Shown here in pieces: positions 7,696 through 15,483 of a stretch of DNA of 16,050 nucleotides (the first letter of the stretch is position 1; each line of letters begins with the position of its first letter). The DNA is from an uncultured Altererythrobacter sp. (GTDB taxonomy: Bacteria > Pseudomonadota > Alphaproteobacteria > Sphingomonadales > Sphingomonadaceae): NCBI GenBank assembly GCA_938009055.1, contig CALLIO010000165.1:1-16050 (forward strand), given 5' to 3'. The position numbers and the translations under genes are program-made. The notes beneath the pieces were generated by a model. It was not told the origin of the DNA, did no database searches, and saw only the letters and a list, made by a program, of their open reading frames with translations.

Positions 7696-8169
7696 CTATA
7701 GCGCTTTGGCAGCATCCAGCACGTCCTGCGCATGGCCTTTAACGCGCACCTTGTTCCACGCCTGGGCAATCACGCCATCAGCGCCCACAAGATAGGTCGA
7801 TCGCACCATGCCCAGATAGGTCTTGCCGTACATTTTCTTCTCAGTCCAAATGCCCAAAGCATCGGCCAGACCATCGCTTTCAGGATCGGTCGCAAGCGGG
7901 ACGGTAAGATCATGTTTGGCGATAAAGTTTTGATGCTTCTTGGGCGAATCCTTGCTGACACCCAGCACAGCAACACCTGCCGCATCGAACTCAGATTTGA
8001 GCGCGCTAAAGTCTTTCGCCTCGGTCGTGCAGCCCGGCGTATTGTCTTTTGGATAGAAGAAAATCACCAGCTTTTGCCCAGCAAAATCGGATGGTTTCAC
8101 GCTCCCGCCATCGGGTGTTTCCATTGCAATATCAGGCATATTCGCGCCTGCTTCCATAAATTCGCTCAT
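7696..8169 (-). CDS. bcp: Bcp-type thioredoxin-dependent peroxiredoxin (single cysteine)
   Basis: Reduces hydrogen peroxide and organic hydroperoxides in the cytoplasm. The 157-residue product has the AhpC/TSA fold signatures FFYPKDNTPGCTTEA, with the peroxidatic Cys47 in the PxxxTPGC context, followed by the GVSKDS segment. Escherichia coli Bcp has a second cysteine five residues later; here that position is not Cys and no other cysteine occurs in the protein. It must therefore work as a 1-Cys enzyme and rely on an external thiol for recycling. The ATG is five bases after the glnE stop, with a GGAG inside the end of glnE about eleven bases upstream, and the DUF455 gene follows nine bases after its stop. 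The middle position in a three-gene run implies constitutive or glnE-linked transcription. Confidence 0.93.
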   Translation of the reverse strand: MSEFMEAGANMPDIAMETPDGGSVKPSDFAGQKLVIFFYPKDNTPGCTTEAKDFSALKSEFDAAGVAVLGVSKDSPKKHQNFIAKHDLTVPLATDPESDGLADALGIWTEKKMYGKTYLGMVRSTYLVGADGVIAQAWNKVRVKGHAQDVLDAAKAL

Positions 8170-8174
8170 CGCTT

Positions 8175-10877
8175 TTACAGCTCCAAATCTTGGTCAAAGA
8201 CCCCGGTCCAATCCTTGGCGACCTCTTGGCGTGCTTTGGCAAGATTGCGCAAGAGCGAATTGTAGCTTTCCTCGCCGCATGCGCGCGCCAGTGCTGTGGC
8301 TGCGGCAGGCGGAGGCAGAGCAAGGGTGGGTGCCAGCAAACGCGAGGCAATAAGCACGCGGGTCATCAGCTCCCATGCAGGCTTTAGGCCCGCGCCGACC
8401 AAGCCTGCTGCTGCCAATTCGCTGATCGCTTCACCAAGCTGTGGTTTGAGACCCTTGCCGGAACTCAGCTGAAGGAAATGGACGCAAAACTCCACATCGA
8501 CCAAACCGCCGCGCAGCAATTTCACATCGAGCTCGCCCCTGGGCATTTTGTGCTGAGCCATGTCTTGGCGCATTTGCAATACATCTGAGCGCAGGCTGGC
8601 GGGATCGCGTGGCTTTGTGAGCACATCTTGGATCATCTGCCCTAGATCTCGGCTTATCTCTGCACCGCCAATCAGCACTCGCGCACGAGTCAGCGCCATA
8701 TGCTCCCAGCTCCACGCTGCCTCGCTTTGATATTTGGCAAAACTGCTCGTTGTGACTGCCAGCGGGCCTTGCGCGCCTTGGGGTCTCAGCCGCGTATCCA
8801 CTTCATACAAGGCGCCTTGCGCTGTTGGCACGCTGAGCGCTGCGGTCACCCGCTGCGCCAACCGGTTAAAATAATGCGAGGCTGAAAGCGGCTTTTCGCC
8901 ATCGGACTGCGCATCAAAACTGCCAGAGAACAGGTACACAATGTCGAGATCAGAGGCATGGGTGAGCATTTCCCCGCCCAATCGACCAAGCCCCAGCACC
9001 AGCAGTTCCGCGCCATCAATTGTGCCATGCTTTTGCGCAAATTCGGCGCTGGCCGCTTCATGCGCGGCCTGCATTCCCGCTTCTGCCAACCGCGATAAAG
9101 CGGCTGCAATATCCAGCGGATCATGCTCAGCCCGGATCAATTGCACGCCCAAGGCAAAGCGCAATTCACCAGTTACTTGCCGGATCCGGTCGAGTGCATC
9201 TTGATAGTCAGCCAGCGGATCATCGCAGTGCATTTGGACCGCCAATTCCTCAACCGAACCGGGCAATTCCAGCGCGCTGCCATCGACCAGATGATCGAGC
9301 AATTGCGGGTTCTTGCCCAGCTCATCAGCGAGCGGCGGTGCCAGCGTGAGCACAGCAATCAATTGGTCGAGCAATTCGGGCCGCGCTTCTAGCAAACGGA
9401 ACAAATTGATCGCAGAAGACGCATTGCCAAGCACGCTTTCCCAGCGCGCCAAGGCTTGATCCGGATCGCTCGCTTGCGCCAAAGCTTCAAGCAGCGCAGG
9501 CAGCATTGCGTCAAAGGCTGCAATCGCCGCTTCCGAGCGCAAGGATTGGTAGCGGCCATCGCGCCACCCCTCTATCCTTTGGGCCAGGCGCTGGGGCGCA
9601 GAAAAGCCCAAGCTTTGCAGATTTTTGGCCAAGAATTCGGGCTGGTCGGGCGATGGAGAAGCGCTCCGCTCCTCTGCGATCAGACTGTCATAACAGCGCG
9701 CCACTTCTTCAGTGATTGTGCTGAGTTCACCGACCAAAGCGGCTGCATCGGGCAAGCCATCGAGCTGTGCGATAGATTCCAGCGCATCGCCATTGGGCAG
9801 CGAGTGCGTCTGGCGGTCGGCCACCATTTGCAAGCGGTGTTCGAGCCCTCGCAGCCGGTCATAATGCTCGCCAAGCAATTGCGCGCTATCGGCTTCAATA
9901 CAGCCCGCCGCTGCCAATGCGTCCAGCGCCGCCCGCGTCCCGCGCACGCGCAGCGAAGGATCGCGCCCGCCATGGATCAGCTGATGGGTTTGCGCGAAAA
10001 ATTCAATCTCGCGAATGCCGCCGCGCCCTTGTTTGAGATTGAAGCCGGGGCCAATTTCGCGCGGGCCATCGTAATTCGCGCGGATCCTTTTGGTTAGCTG
10101 GCGCACTTCGTCGACTGCTCCAAAATCCAGCGCCGAACGCCAGATAAAGGGATCAATATCATGCAAAAACGCCTCGCCCGCAGCCACATCGCCTGCCGCA
10201 GCGCGCGCACGGATGAATGCCGCGCGCTCCCATGCCAGCGCTGAACTTTGGTAATGCGCCAGCGCTGATTTCATCGGGACCGCCGGGGGCGAGACTTCAG
10301 AAGCCGGACGCAGCCGCAGATCAACGCGGAAGACATAGCCATCCGCTGTCTGCGCGCTCAAAAGCTGGACAATCGCGCGGGCATAACGCTGTGCGGCTTC
10401 GGCCGGCTCATCCTTGGCGCGGCGCGGCAAAATCTCAGGATCGAAAAGCAATATCGGATCAATGTCAGACGAATAATTGAGCTCGCCTGCCCCCTGCTTG
10501 CCTAGCGCTAGTGCAACGAAACCTTGCGCCTGCGCATCAGGCACGCGCTGGCCGATCACTTCGCCAATCGCAGCATCAAGCGCGCGGTCAGCAAAATTGG
10601 ATAGCTCGCCCATTACGCGGGTAAGCGGGAAAGCGCCCGCCAGATCGCCAATCGCCAGCGCCGTGGCGAGCGCCAGCCTTTCGCGCCGCAAAGCAATGCC
10701 CAGATCGTCCGTGCCCAACCCAGCATTGCGCCCTGCAAGCCGCGCATATTCCAGCGCTGCCTCACCTTCGCCGCGCTCAAGCAGATCAGCAAGATCGCCC
10801 TGCTTTTCCAATGCACGCGCCAGAAACGGCGCATTCGCGCGCGCGCGTTCCAAAGCTGATGACCAATCCGCTGACAT
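8175..10877 (-). CDS. glnE: Bifunctional glutamine synthetase adenylyltransferase/adenylyl-removing enzyme
   Basis: Adds AMP to and removes it from a tyrosine of glutamine synthetase, tuning ammonia assimilation to nitrogen status, normally under PII control. At 900 residues it is full length. Both nucleotidyltransferase domains are recognisable. The N-terminal deadenylylating domain has LGKQGAGELNYSSDID at about 125-140. The C-terminal adenylylating domain has LGLGRLGGEMLTHASDLDI at roughly 626-645. Each retains the paired aspartates (D-x-D) that bind metal. Helical regions with little recognisable motif lie between and after them. It is first of a minus-strand run with bcp and DUF455, and it diverges from the M28 peptidase across 107 bases. 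The ATG at 10875-10877 lacks a strong ribosome binding site. Confidence 0.96.
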   Translation of the reverse strand: MSADWSSALERARANAPFLARALEKQGDLADLLERGEGEAALEYARLAGRNAGLGTDDLGIALRRERLALATALAIGDLAGAFPLTRVMGELSNFADRALDAAIGEVIGQRVPDAQAQGFVALALGKQGAGELNYSSDIDPILLFDPEILPRRAKDEPAEAAQRYARAIVQLLSAQTADGYVFRVDLRLRPASEVSPPAVPMKSALAHYQSSALAWERAAFIRARAAAGDVAAGEAFLHDIDPFIWRSALDFGAVDEVRQLTKRIRANYDGPREIGPGFNLKQGRGGIREIEFFAQTHQLIHGGRDPSLRVRGTRAALDALAAAGCIEADSAQLLGEHYDRLRGLEHRLQMVADRQTHSLPNGDALESIAQLDGLPDAAALVGELSTITEEVARCYDSLIAEERSASPSPDQPEFLAKNLQSLGFSAPQRLAQRIEGWRDGRYQSLRSEAAIAAFDAMLPALLEALAQASDPDQALARWESVLGNASSAINLFRLLEARPELLDQLIAVLTLAPPLADELGKNPQLLDHLVDGSALELPGSVEELAVQMHCDDPLADYQDALDRIRQVTGELRFALGVQLIRAEHDPLDIAAALSRLAEAGMQAAHEAASAEFAQKHGTIDGAELLVLGLGRLGGEMLTHASDLDIVYLFSGSFDAQSDGEKPLSASHYFNRLAQRVTAALSVPTAQGALYEVDTRLRPQGAQGPLAVTTSSFAKYQSEAAWSWEHMALTRARVLIGGAEISRDLGQMIQDVLTKPRDPASLRSDVLQMRQDMAQHKMPRGELDVKLLRGGLVDVEFCVHFLQLSSGKGLKPQLGEAISELAAAGLVGAGLKPAWELMTRVLIASRLLAPTLALPPPAAATALARACGEESYNSLLRNLAKARQEVAKDWTGVFDQDLEL

Positions 10878-10984
10878 ATTGCTTCACTGCCTGCCTGCTT
10901 ACCGCGGCGCAAGCGGCAGATGTTGCGAACCGGCTGAACCCATGCAATTACAGCTGAAACTAGGGTGAGAAGAAAGTCGCTATC

Positions 10985-12712
10985 ATGAAGAAATTCGCCG
11001 CCATCGCTGCTTGCACATTGGGCTTGTCTGCCTGTGCAGTCACTCCCGAAGCTGCACCGCCTGTCGCGCAAGCTCCCGCTCAAGCAGCAGCGCCTGCCGC
11101 ATCCGGTCTCGACATTCCTGAAGTCGCCGCTGGCGAGCTTTCGCAAGACACAATGGTCGATATTACCCGCGCGCTTTCCGCCGATGAGATGGAAGGCCGC
11201 GCGCCTGGAACCCCGGGCGAAGAAAAAACAATCGCACTGATGACCAAAGCCTTTGCCGAAGCAGGCTTGAAGCCTGGCAATGGCGATAGCTGGCTTCAAC
11301 CTGTGCCGCTGATTGGTATTACCGCCTCTGAATTTGCGCCGCTCACAGTCAAGGGCGGGGCAAGCGAATTGTCTTTTGAATTTGCAAAAGACTGGGTCGG
11401 CGTGACTTATAAAGAAGAAGCCAAAACCACGCTCAGCGATAGCGAGCTAGTCTTTGTCGGATATGGCGTGAATGCTCCCGAGCGCGATTGGAACGATTAT
11501 GCCGGCGTGGATGTGCGCGGCAAAACCGTGGTCGTCCTCGTCAATGATCCCGATTACGAAACAGAAGGGCTGGTTGGCCCCTTCAATGGCCGCGCGATGA
11601 CCTATTACGGGCGCTGGAGCTACAAATATGAAGAGGCCGCACGCCAAGGGGCAGCGGGCGTTCTGATCATTCATGACACCGAGCCTGCGTCTTATGGCTG
11701 GAATGTGGTGGAGAGCAGCTGGCAGGGCACGCAAGCCTATGCTGCGCGTGGCGACAATCCGCCGCCGCTTACCACGATGAACGGCTGGATCCGCAAGGAA
11801 AAGGCTGCCGAATTGCTCGCTGCTGCTGGGCAAGATCTGGGCGCGCTTTCGCAAGCGGCAAAACAGCCTGGCTTTAAAGCAGTTGAGCTTGGCCTGACTG
11901 TGTCCACCAGCTTCTCCAACTCAATCGAGCGGCTAACCTCGCAAAACATCATTGGCGTATTGCCGGGCACAACGCGCCCTGATGAATATGTCATCCACAC
12001 AGCGCATTGGGATCATCTGGGTCGCTGCACGCCAGCGCCCGATGGCGATGATATTTGCAATGGCGCGGTGGACAATGCGACTGGCACAGCAGCGCTGGTG
12101 GCTTTGGCTGAAGCGCATGCGAAGGCGGGCGCGGCCGAACGCAGCTTGATCTTCCTTGCCGTTACAGCAGAGGAATCGGGCCTTTTGGGAGCGTATTATT
12201 ACGCGGCAAACCCCATCTATCCGCTCGATCAGACAGTGGGCGGGCTGAATATGGACGCATTCCTGATGGCTGGCGCTGCGAAGGATATTGTCGTGGTTGG
12301 CCCCGGCAAATCGGAGCTTGATGAATATCTCAAAGCCGGGCTCGCCAAGCAAGGGCGCACGATCACGCCCAATCCTTCGCCCGAGGCAGGCTATTATTAT
12401 CGTTCCGACCACTTTGCCTTCGCCAAGCAAGGCGTGCCGATGCTTTATGCCGATGGCGGCGAGGATTTGATCGAAGGCGGACGCGAAGCAGGCGCAGCGA
12501 TTGCCGATGATTACCGCGCCAATCGCTATCACGGGCCCAAGGACGAATTTGACGAGAATTGGGATTGGTCAGGCGTGATGAGCGACCTTAGCTTGTTTTA
12601 CGAGATTGGCCGCAGCCTTGCGATGAGCGAAAGCTGGCCCAATTGGGTTGCGGGCGATGAGTTTCGCGGCATCCGCGATGATGCTTGCGCGTCTTCGCCT
12701 GCGGGTTGCTGA
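10985..12712 (+). CDS. M28 family lipoprotein metallo-aminopeptidase
   Basis: Predicted two-zinc exopeptidase anchored by lipid in the periplasm or outer membrane, probably releasing N-terminal amino acids from peptides. The 575-residue product starts with a signal peptide ending in the lipobox LSAC, with the lipidated Cys at 17, then an Ala/Pro-rich linker (about 20-40). A protease-associated (PA-like) region at about 150-260 is inserted ahead of the catalytic core. The M28 ligands are all present: His341 (HWDHLG), Asp363 (VDNATG), Glu396/Glu397 (AEES), Asp424 (NMDAF) and His476 (SDHFAF). A purine-rich GAGAAGAAAG precedes the ATG. It is divergent from glnE and is followed after 24 bases by the agmatine deiminase family gene, likely in the same transcript. 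Confidence 0.93.
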   Translation: MKKFAAIAACTLGLSACAVTPEAAPPVAQAPAQAAAPAASGLDIPEVAAGELSQDTMVDITRALSADEMEGRAPGTPGEEKTIALMTKAFAEAGLKPGNGDSWLQPVPLIGITASEFAPLTVKGGASELSFEFAKDWVGVTYKEEAKTTLSDSELVFVGYGVNAPERDWNDYAGVDVRGKTVVVLVNDPDYETEGLVGPFNGRAMTYYGRWSYKYEEAARQGAAGVLIIHDTEPASYGWNVVESSWQGTQAYAARGDNPPPLTTMNGWIRKEKAAELLAAAGQDLGALSQAAKQPGFKAVELGLTVSTSFSNSIERLTSQNIIGVLPGTTRPDEYVIHTAHWDHLGRCTPAPDGDDICNGAVDNATGTAALVALAEAHAKAGAAERSLIFLAVTAEESGLLGAYYYAANPIYPLDQTVGGLNMDAFLMAGAAKDIVVVGPGKSELDEYLKAGLAKQGRTITPNPSPEAGYYYRSDHFAFAKQGVPMLYADGGEDLIEGGREAGAAIADDYRANRYHGPKDEFDENWDWSGVMSDLSLFYEIGRSLAMSESWPNWVAGDEFRGIRDDACASSPAGC

Positions 12713-12736
12713 TACTCACTCACCAATGATGTTCGC

Positions 12737-13723
12737 ATGACATTCGTTTTGCCGCCTGAATGGGCGCATCAGCAATGGTTGTGGATCGGCTTCCCGCATG
12801 ATGCCCGCGAATGGCCCGATGCTCTGGGCCGGGCGCAAGAGCAGATTGCGGCCTTTGCCAATACAGTCGCAGCCAGCGGCCAGGACGTTCGTTTGCTGGT
12901 ATGTGATGCCGCGAATGAAGCATGCGCGCGCGATCTGGTGAGCGAAAATGTCTTGCTCACGCGCCAGCGCTATGGCGATATCTGGCTGCGCGACACTGGC
13001 CCGCTGGTCGGGTTTGATGCAGGCAGAACGATTGCCAATCGCTTTGGCTTTAATGGCTGGGGCGGCAAATATCTGATGACAGGCGACGACACTGTGGGCG
13101 CCGATCTGGCGCAGGAAGCAGGCTGTAAGGTCCGCGCGGCTGATTGGGTGCTTGAAGGCGGCGCAATCGACCACGATGGCACGGGGCTATGCGTTACGAC
13201 CGAGCAATGCTTGCTCAATCCCAATCGCAATCCCGCCATGTCTCGCAGCGATATTGAAGCAGCGCTTGCTCGCAATCTAAGCCTATCGCGCGTGCTGTGG
13301 CTGGGCGAAGGATTGCACGGCGATCACACCGATGGCCATGTCGATAATCTAGCGCGGTTTGTTGGCACAAACCATCTCGCGATTCCCACGGCCAGCGAGC
13401 CGGATGACCCCAATAGCGCTATCTACAACGATGCAGCCAAACGAGCAGCGGATTTCGGATGCGAAGTTTCGCGCATCCCCTCGCCCGGCAGGATCGCAAG
13501 CCAAGGCCAAATTGAGCCGGCAAGCTATACCAATTTTGTCATCACCAACAGCCAAGTGATTGTCCCGCAATTCGGCGCGGCCAATGATGATGCAGCCGTG
13601 CAAACGATCGGCCAGCTCTTCCCAAACCGCCAGGCCATTGGCCTTGCCAGCGATGCTATTCTTGCAGGCGGAGGCAGCTTCCACTGCGCCAGCATGCAAA
13701 TGCCCGCCGCGCCGGATGAGTGA
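12737..13723 (+). CDS. aguA: Agmatine deiminase family protein (bacterial PAD-type)
   Basis: Guanidino-group hydrolase of the agmatine deiminase/bacterial peptidyl-arginine deiminase family. The usual reaction converts agmatine to N-carbamoylputrescine in polyamine metabolism. The 328 residues are somewhat shorter than many AguA proteins but hold the whole active site: RDTGP with Asp86, EGG with Glu140, HTDGHVDN with His201 and Asp203, and the catalytic Cys317 in GGGSFHC near the C-terminus. There is no signal peptide, so it is cytoplasmic. The partner amidase gene aguB is not next to it; the neighbour is an M28 peptidase 24 bases upstream, so a role in using arginine-derived compounds from peptides is conceivable but speculative. 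No clear Shine-Dalgarno precedes the ATG. The family assignment is firm, the exact substrate less so. Confidence 0.88.
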   Translation: MTFVLPPEWAHQQWLWIGFPHDAREWPDALGRAQEQIAAFANTVAASGQDVRLLVCDAANEACARDLVSENVLLTRQRYGDIWLRDTGPLVGFDAGRTIANRFGFNGWGGKYLMTGDDTVGADLAQEAGCKVRAADWVLEGGAIDHDGTGLCVTTEQCLLNPNRNPAMSRSDIEAALARNLSLSRVLWLGEGLHGDHTDGHVDNLARFVGTNHLAIPTASEPDDPNSAIYNDAAKRAADFGCEVSRIPSPGRIASQGQIEPASYTNFVITNSQVIVPQFGAANDDAAVQTIGQLFPNRQAIGLASDAILAGGGSFHCASMQMPAAPDE

Positions 13724-13742
13724 TAGGCTGGGCGCAACAGGG

Positions 13743-13766
13743 TTAACGTTAAGACATCCTTAGGAT
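13743..13766. promoter_or_regulatory. Paired palindromes and CtrA-like half-sites upstream of the small ORF
   Basis: TTAACGTTAA (13743-13752) is a perfect 10-base palindrome. Four bases later ATCCT-T-AGGAT (13756-13766) is a second perfect dyad with a one-base centre. Read differently, TTAA (13749-13752), seven bases, then TTAG (13760-13763) is one mismatch from the alphaproteobacterial CtrA box TTAA-N7-TTAA. The group lies 20 bases before the ATG of the candidate 42-residue peptide. Both readings are pattern-based and regulator identity is unproven. Confidence 0.4.
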
Positions 13767-13786
13767 TTTCCCGCGAGATTGCGGAT

Positions 13787-13915
13787 ATGTCCAAAACAAT
13801 CGCTTTCACTCGGCAACACGCCGCCCATGCTCCCGATGCCTTTCGGATCGCCATTGTGAGCACTTGCGCGCTGGCCTTGATCGCTGCTGGGCAAGCTCTC
13901 CCCGCATTCGTGTAA
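13787..13915 (+). CDS. Candidate 42-residue small membrane or secreted peptide
   Basis: An ATG-to-TAA frame of 43 codons that falls below usual length cut-offs. The peptide starts MSKTIAFTRQHAAHAPDAFR, a basic and polar N-terminus. It continues with a hydrophobic stretch of about 18-20 residues (IAIVSTCALALIAAGQALPAF) and then ends, so it looks like a single-span membrane peptide or a signal-like segment. No function is recognised. The codon use is like that of the neighbouring genes. A weak purine-rich GAGATTGCGGAT precedes the ATG, and the palindromes at 13743-13766 are at promoter distance. It occupies the middle of the 254-base interval between the agmatine deiminase family gene and the DUF1223 gene, on the same strand as both. 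It could also be chance reading; conservation in relatives would decide. Confidence 0.45.
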   Translation: MSKTIAFTRQHAAHAPDAFRIAIVSTCALALIAAGQALPAFV

Positions 13916-13942
13916 CTTTCGCGCCCGCTGGGCCGAATAGAT

Positions 13943-13962
13943 AAGCAGAACATTTTCTGCTT
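13943..13962. promoter_or_regulatory. Perfect 8-bp hairpin in the leader of the DUF1223 gene
   Basis: AAGCAGAA and TTCTGCTT are exact reverse complements separated by CATT. The element ends 15 bases before the ATG at 13978 and begins 27 bases after the stop of the candidate small ORF. No T-run follows on either strand, so it is a poor intrinsic terminator. It could be a DNA operator (20-base dyad) or an RNA hairpin next to the ribosome binding region. Confidence 0.5.
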
Positions 13963-13977
13963 GAGAGCGCGAACAAT

Positions 13978-14733
13978 ATGACCAAACCTTTCCTCATGCC
14001 CATGATCGGTGTCGCTGCAGCGCTTGCCGCTGGAACGGTGATTGTCGCCAGCGAAACTTCTGCGCAGTCGACGACAAAAGCCGCAAGCGAGCCTGTCCTG
14101 CTTGAGCTTTTCACCAGCCAGGGGTGCTCTTCCTGCCCGCCTGCTGACCGCGTTGCAGCCAAGCTTGATCGTGAAAGCTCAACCGTCGTGATCTCGCGCC
14201 CTGTGACCTATTGGGACCGGCTGGGATGGAAAGACACGCTGGCCAGAGAGGCCAACACCGATTTGCAGCGTGCCTATTCGCGCAAGCGCTTGGCTGGCCG
14301 CAATGGTGTCTACACTCCGCAGATTGTGACCGATGGCCAGTTTGGAATTGTCGGTAGCCAAGAGAACGCTGTGCGCGGGCAAATGCGCCAGGCTATGCGC
14401 ATTCAAACGGCAGCTTTGCGCGCCAAGAAGCTAGCCAATGGCGATGTCGCGGTCGGAATTGCCGGGTCGCAATCAGGCAATGCTGAACTCACGCTTGTGG
14501 CCGTCAAGCACAAGGCCAAAGTCGCAATTGGACGCGGCGAGAACACTGGCCGCACGATCACTTACACCAATGTCCTCAAATCAGAGCGCGTGGTGGCGGA
14601 ATGGACAGGCGGCGAGCAAGGCGTGGTTGTCTCTGCAATTGATATGCAGACCAAGGGCGCGGATCGCTATGCATTGGTGCTGCGCGAAGCAGGCTCTGCT
14701 GGCAAAGTGCTGGCAGCGCGCTGGATCAGCTAA
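13978..14733 (+). CDS. Secreted DUF1223 (thioredoxin-like CxxC) protein
   Basis: A 251-residue protein with a Sec signal peptide (hydrophobic about 5-24, likely cleaved near ASETSAQ at 24-30), so it acts in the periplasm. The mature protein opens with the DUF1223 signature LLELFTSQGCSSCPPAD, where Cys50 and Cys53 form a CxxC like the thioredoxin active site. The family YTPQIVTDG segment, with its cis-Pro-like loop, follows. No other cysteines are present. A thiol-disulfide or redox role is inferred from the fold, and no substrate is known. Only GAGAG lies upstream as a weak ribosome binding site, and the perfect hairpin at 13943-13962 stands between it and the preceding small ORF. Its stop overlaps the end of the opposing TauE/SafE gene by eight bases. 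Confidence 0.9.
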   Translation: MTKPFLMPMIGVAAALAAGTVIVASETSAQSTTKAASEPVLLELFTSQGCSSCPPADRVAAKLDRESSTVVISRPVTYWDRLGWKDTLAREANTDLQRAYSRKRLAGRNGVYTPQIVTDGQFGIVGSQENAVRGQMRQAMRIQTAALRAKKLANGDVAVGIAGSQSGNAELTLVAVKHKAKVAIGRGENTGRTITYTNVLKSERVVAEWTGGEQGVVVSAIDMQTKGADRYALVLREAGSAGKVLAARWIS

Positions 14734-15472
14734 AGACGCGCACCATCGCCATAAGCGCCGCTGCCGACAGAACCGTGCCGACAAAGATGCGCCATGCTGC
14801 ATCGCTAACCTTGCCAAACGCCAGCCCGCCAATCCAATTGCCAAGTATAATCGCGGGGAATAGGCCAAGCGACAGCACAAACAGCCGCATATCCACTTGG
14901 CCCATCACCAGTCCTGACAAGATCGCTGCAAGCGATGCGACTGTGAAGATCAGCAGCATCGAAGGCTTGGCAATATTGCGCGATATGGCGCGCCCCACAT
15001 AATATGGCACAACCGGCGGGCCGGGCATGCCGGCAAACCCAGTGAGAATACCGGCCGCCACGCCGGTTAAGCCGGTCTGCAGCGCCCCAGGTTGGTCAGC
15101 GGGCCGTTCGGGCAGCAGGAACAACACAAACGCAGCCAAAGCAACCAATGCGATCAGCAAGCGCGCGACATCAGGCGGCGTAATGGTCAGCAAGAAAAGG
15201 CCTGGCGCCGCTGTCACCAGCACCAGCGCGCAAATGACCCATGCCGATCGCTCTGCATCGCGCATGAGACTGCGCAGTTCCATCAAGCCGATAAAGAGCA
15301 TTGAGAAATTGGCGATCATGACCGCTTCAACCGGTGTCAGCGCCAAAGCCAGCACAGGCACCAGCAACAAAGCCAGACCAAACCCCGCCAATCCGCGCAA
15401 GAAAGCTGCGGTAAATGCAGCCGCAAGCGCGATCCCGATTTGAAGGGTCGTTAGTCCGGCAAGCAATTCCAC
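14726..15472 (-). CDS. TauE/SafE family membrane permease
   Basis: Inner-membrane protein of 248 residues with about eight hydrophobic spans, in the family of sulfite and organosulfonate exporters; the actual anion is not evident. Family features are the FLRGLAGFGLALLLVPVLAL segment in the first half and its repeat-like counterpart GILTGFAGMPGPPVVPYYVG at roughly 136-157, which reflect the internal duplication of the fold. The start is a GTG at 15470-15472, with GGA nine bases upstream. It lies 11 bases after the thrS stop on the same strand and so is probably read through from thrS, with no functional link apparent. Its 3' end overlaps the DUF1223 gene tail to tail by eight bases. Confidence 0.9.
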   Translation of the reverse strand: MELLAGLTTLQIGIALAAAFTAAFLRGLAGFGLALLLVPVLALALTPVEAVMIANFSMLFIGLMELRSLMRDAERSAWVICALVLVTAAPGLFLLTITPPDVARLLIALVALAAFVLFLLPERPADQPGALQTGLTGVAAGILTGFAGMPGPPVVPYYVGRAISRNIAKPSMLLIFTVASLAAILSGLVMGQVDMRLFVLSLGLFPAIILGNWIGGLAFGKVSDAAWRIFVGTVLSAAALMAMVRVFS

Positions 15473-15483
15473 TGATTATCCGG

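Noticed and set aside
9456..10097. 213-codon plus-strand frame inside glnE
   Set aside because: It lies entirely opposite glnE, which has both conserved domains, and shows no recognisable domain.
10890..10920. Imperfect hairpin in the glnE/M28 divergent region
   Set aside because: The TGCCTGCTT and AAGCGGCA arms need a bulge and enclose a 10-base GC-rich loop; this is expected by chance in GC-rich DNA.
10613..11299. 228-codon minus-strand frame across the glnE/M28 junction
   Set aside because: It overlaps the coding starts of both glnE and the M28 gene, is Cys/Arg-rich without family resemblance, and is a shadow of well-supported genes.
13943..13962. LexA (SOS) box reading of the leader dyad
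   Set aside because: It does not fit the alphaproteobacterial direct repeat GTTC-N7-GTTC or the enterobacterial CTGT-N8-ACAG pattern.
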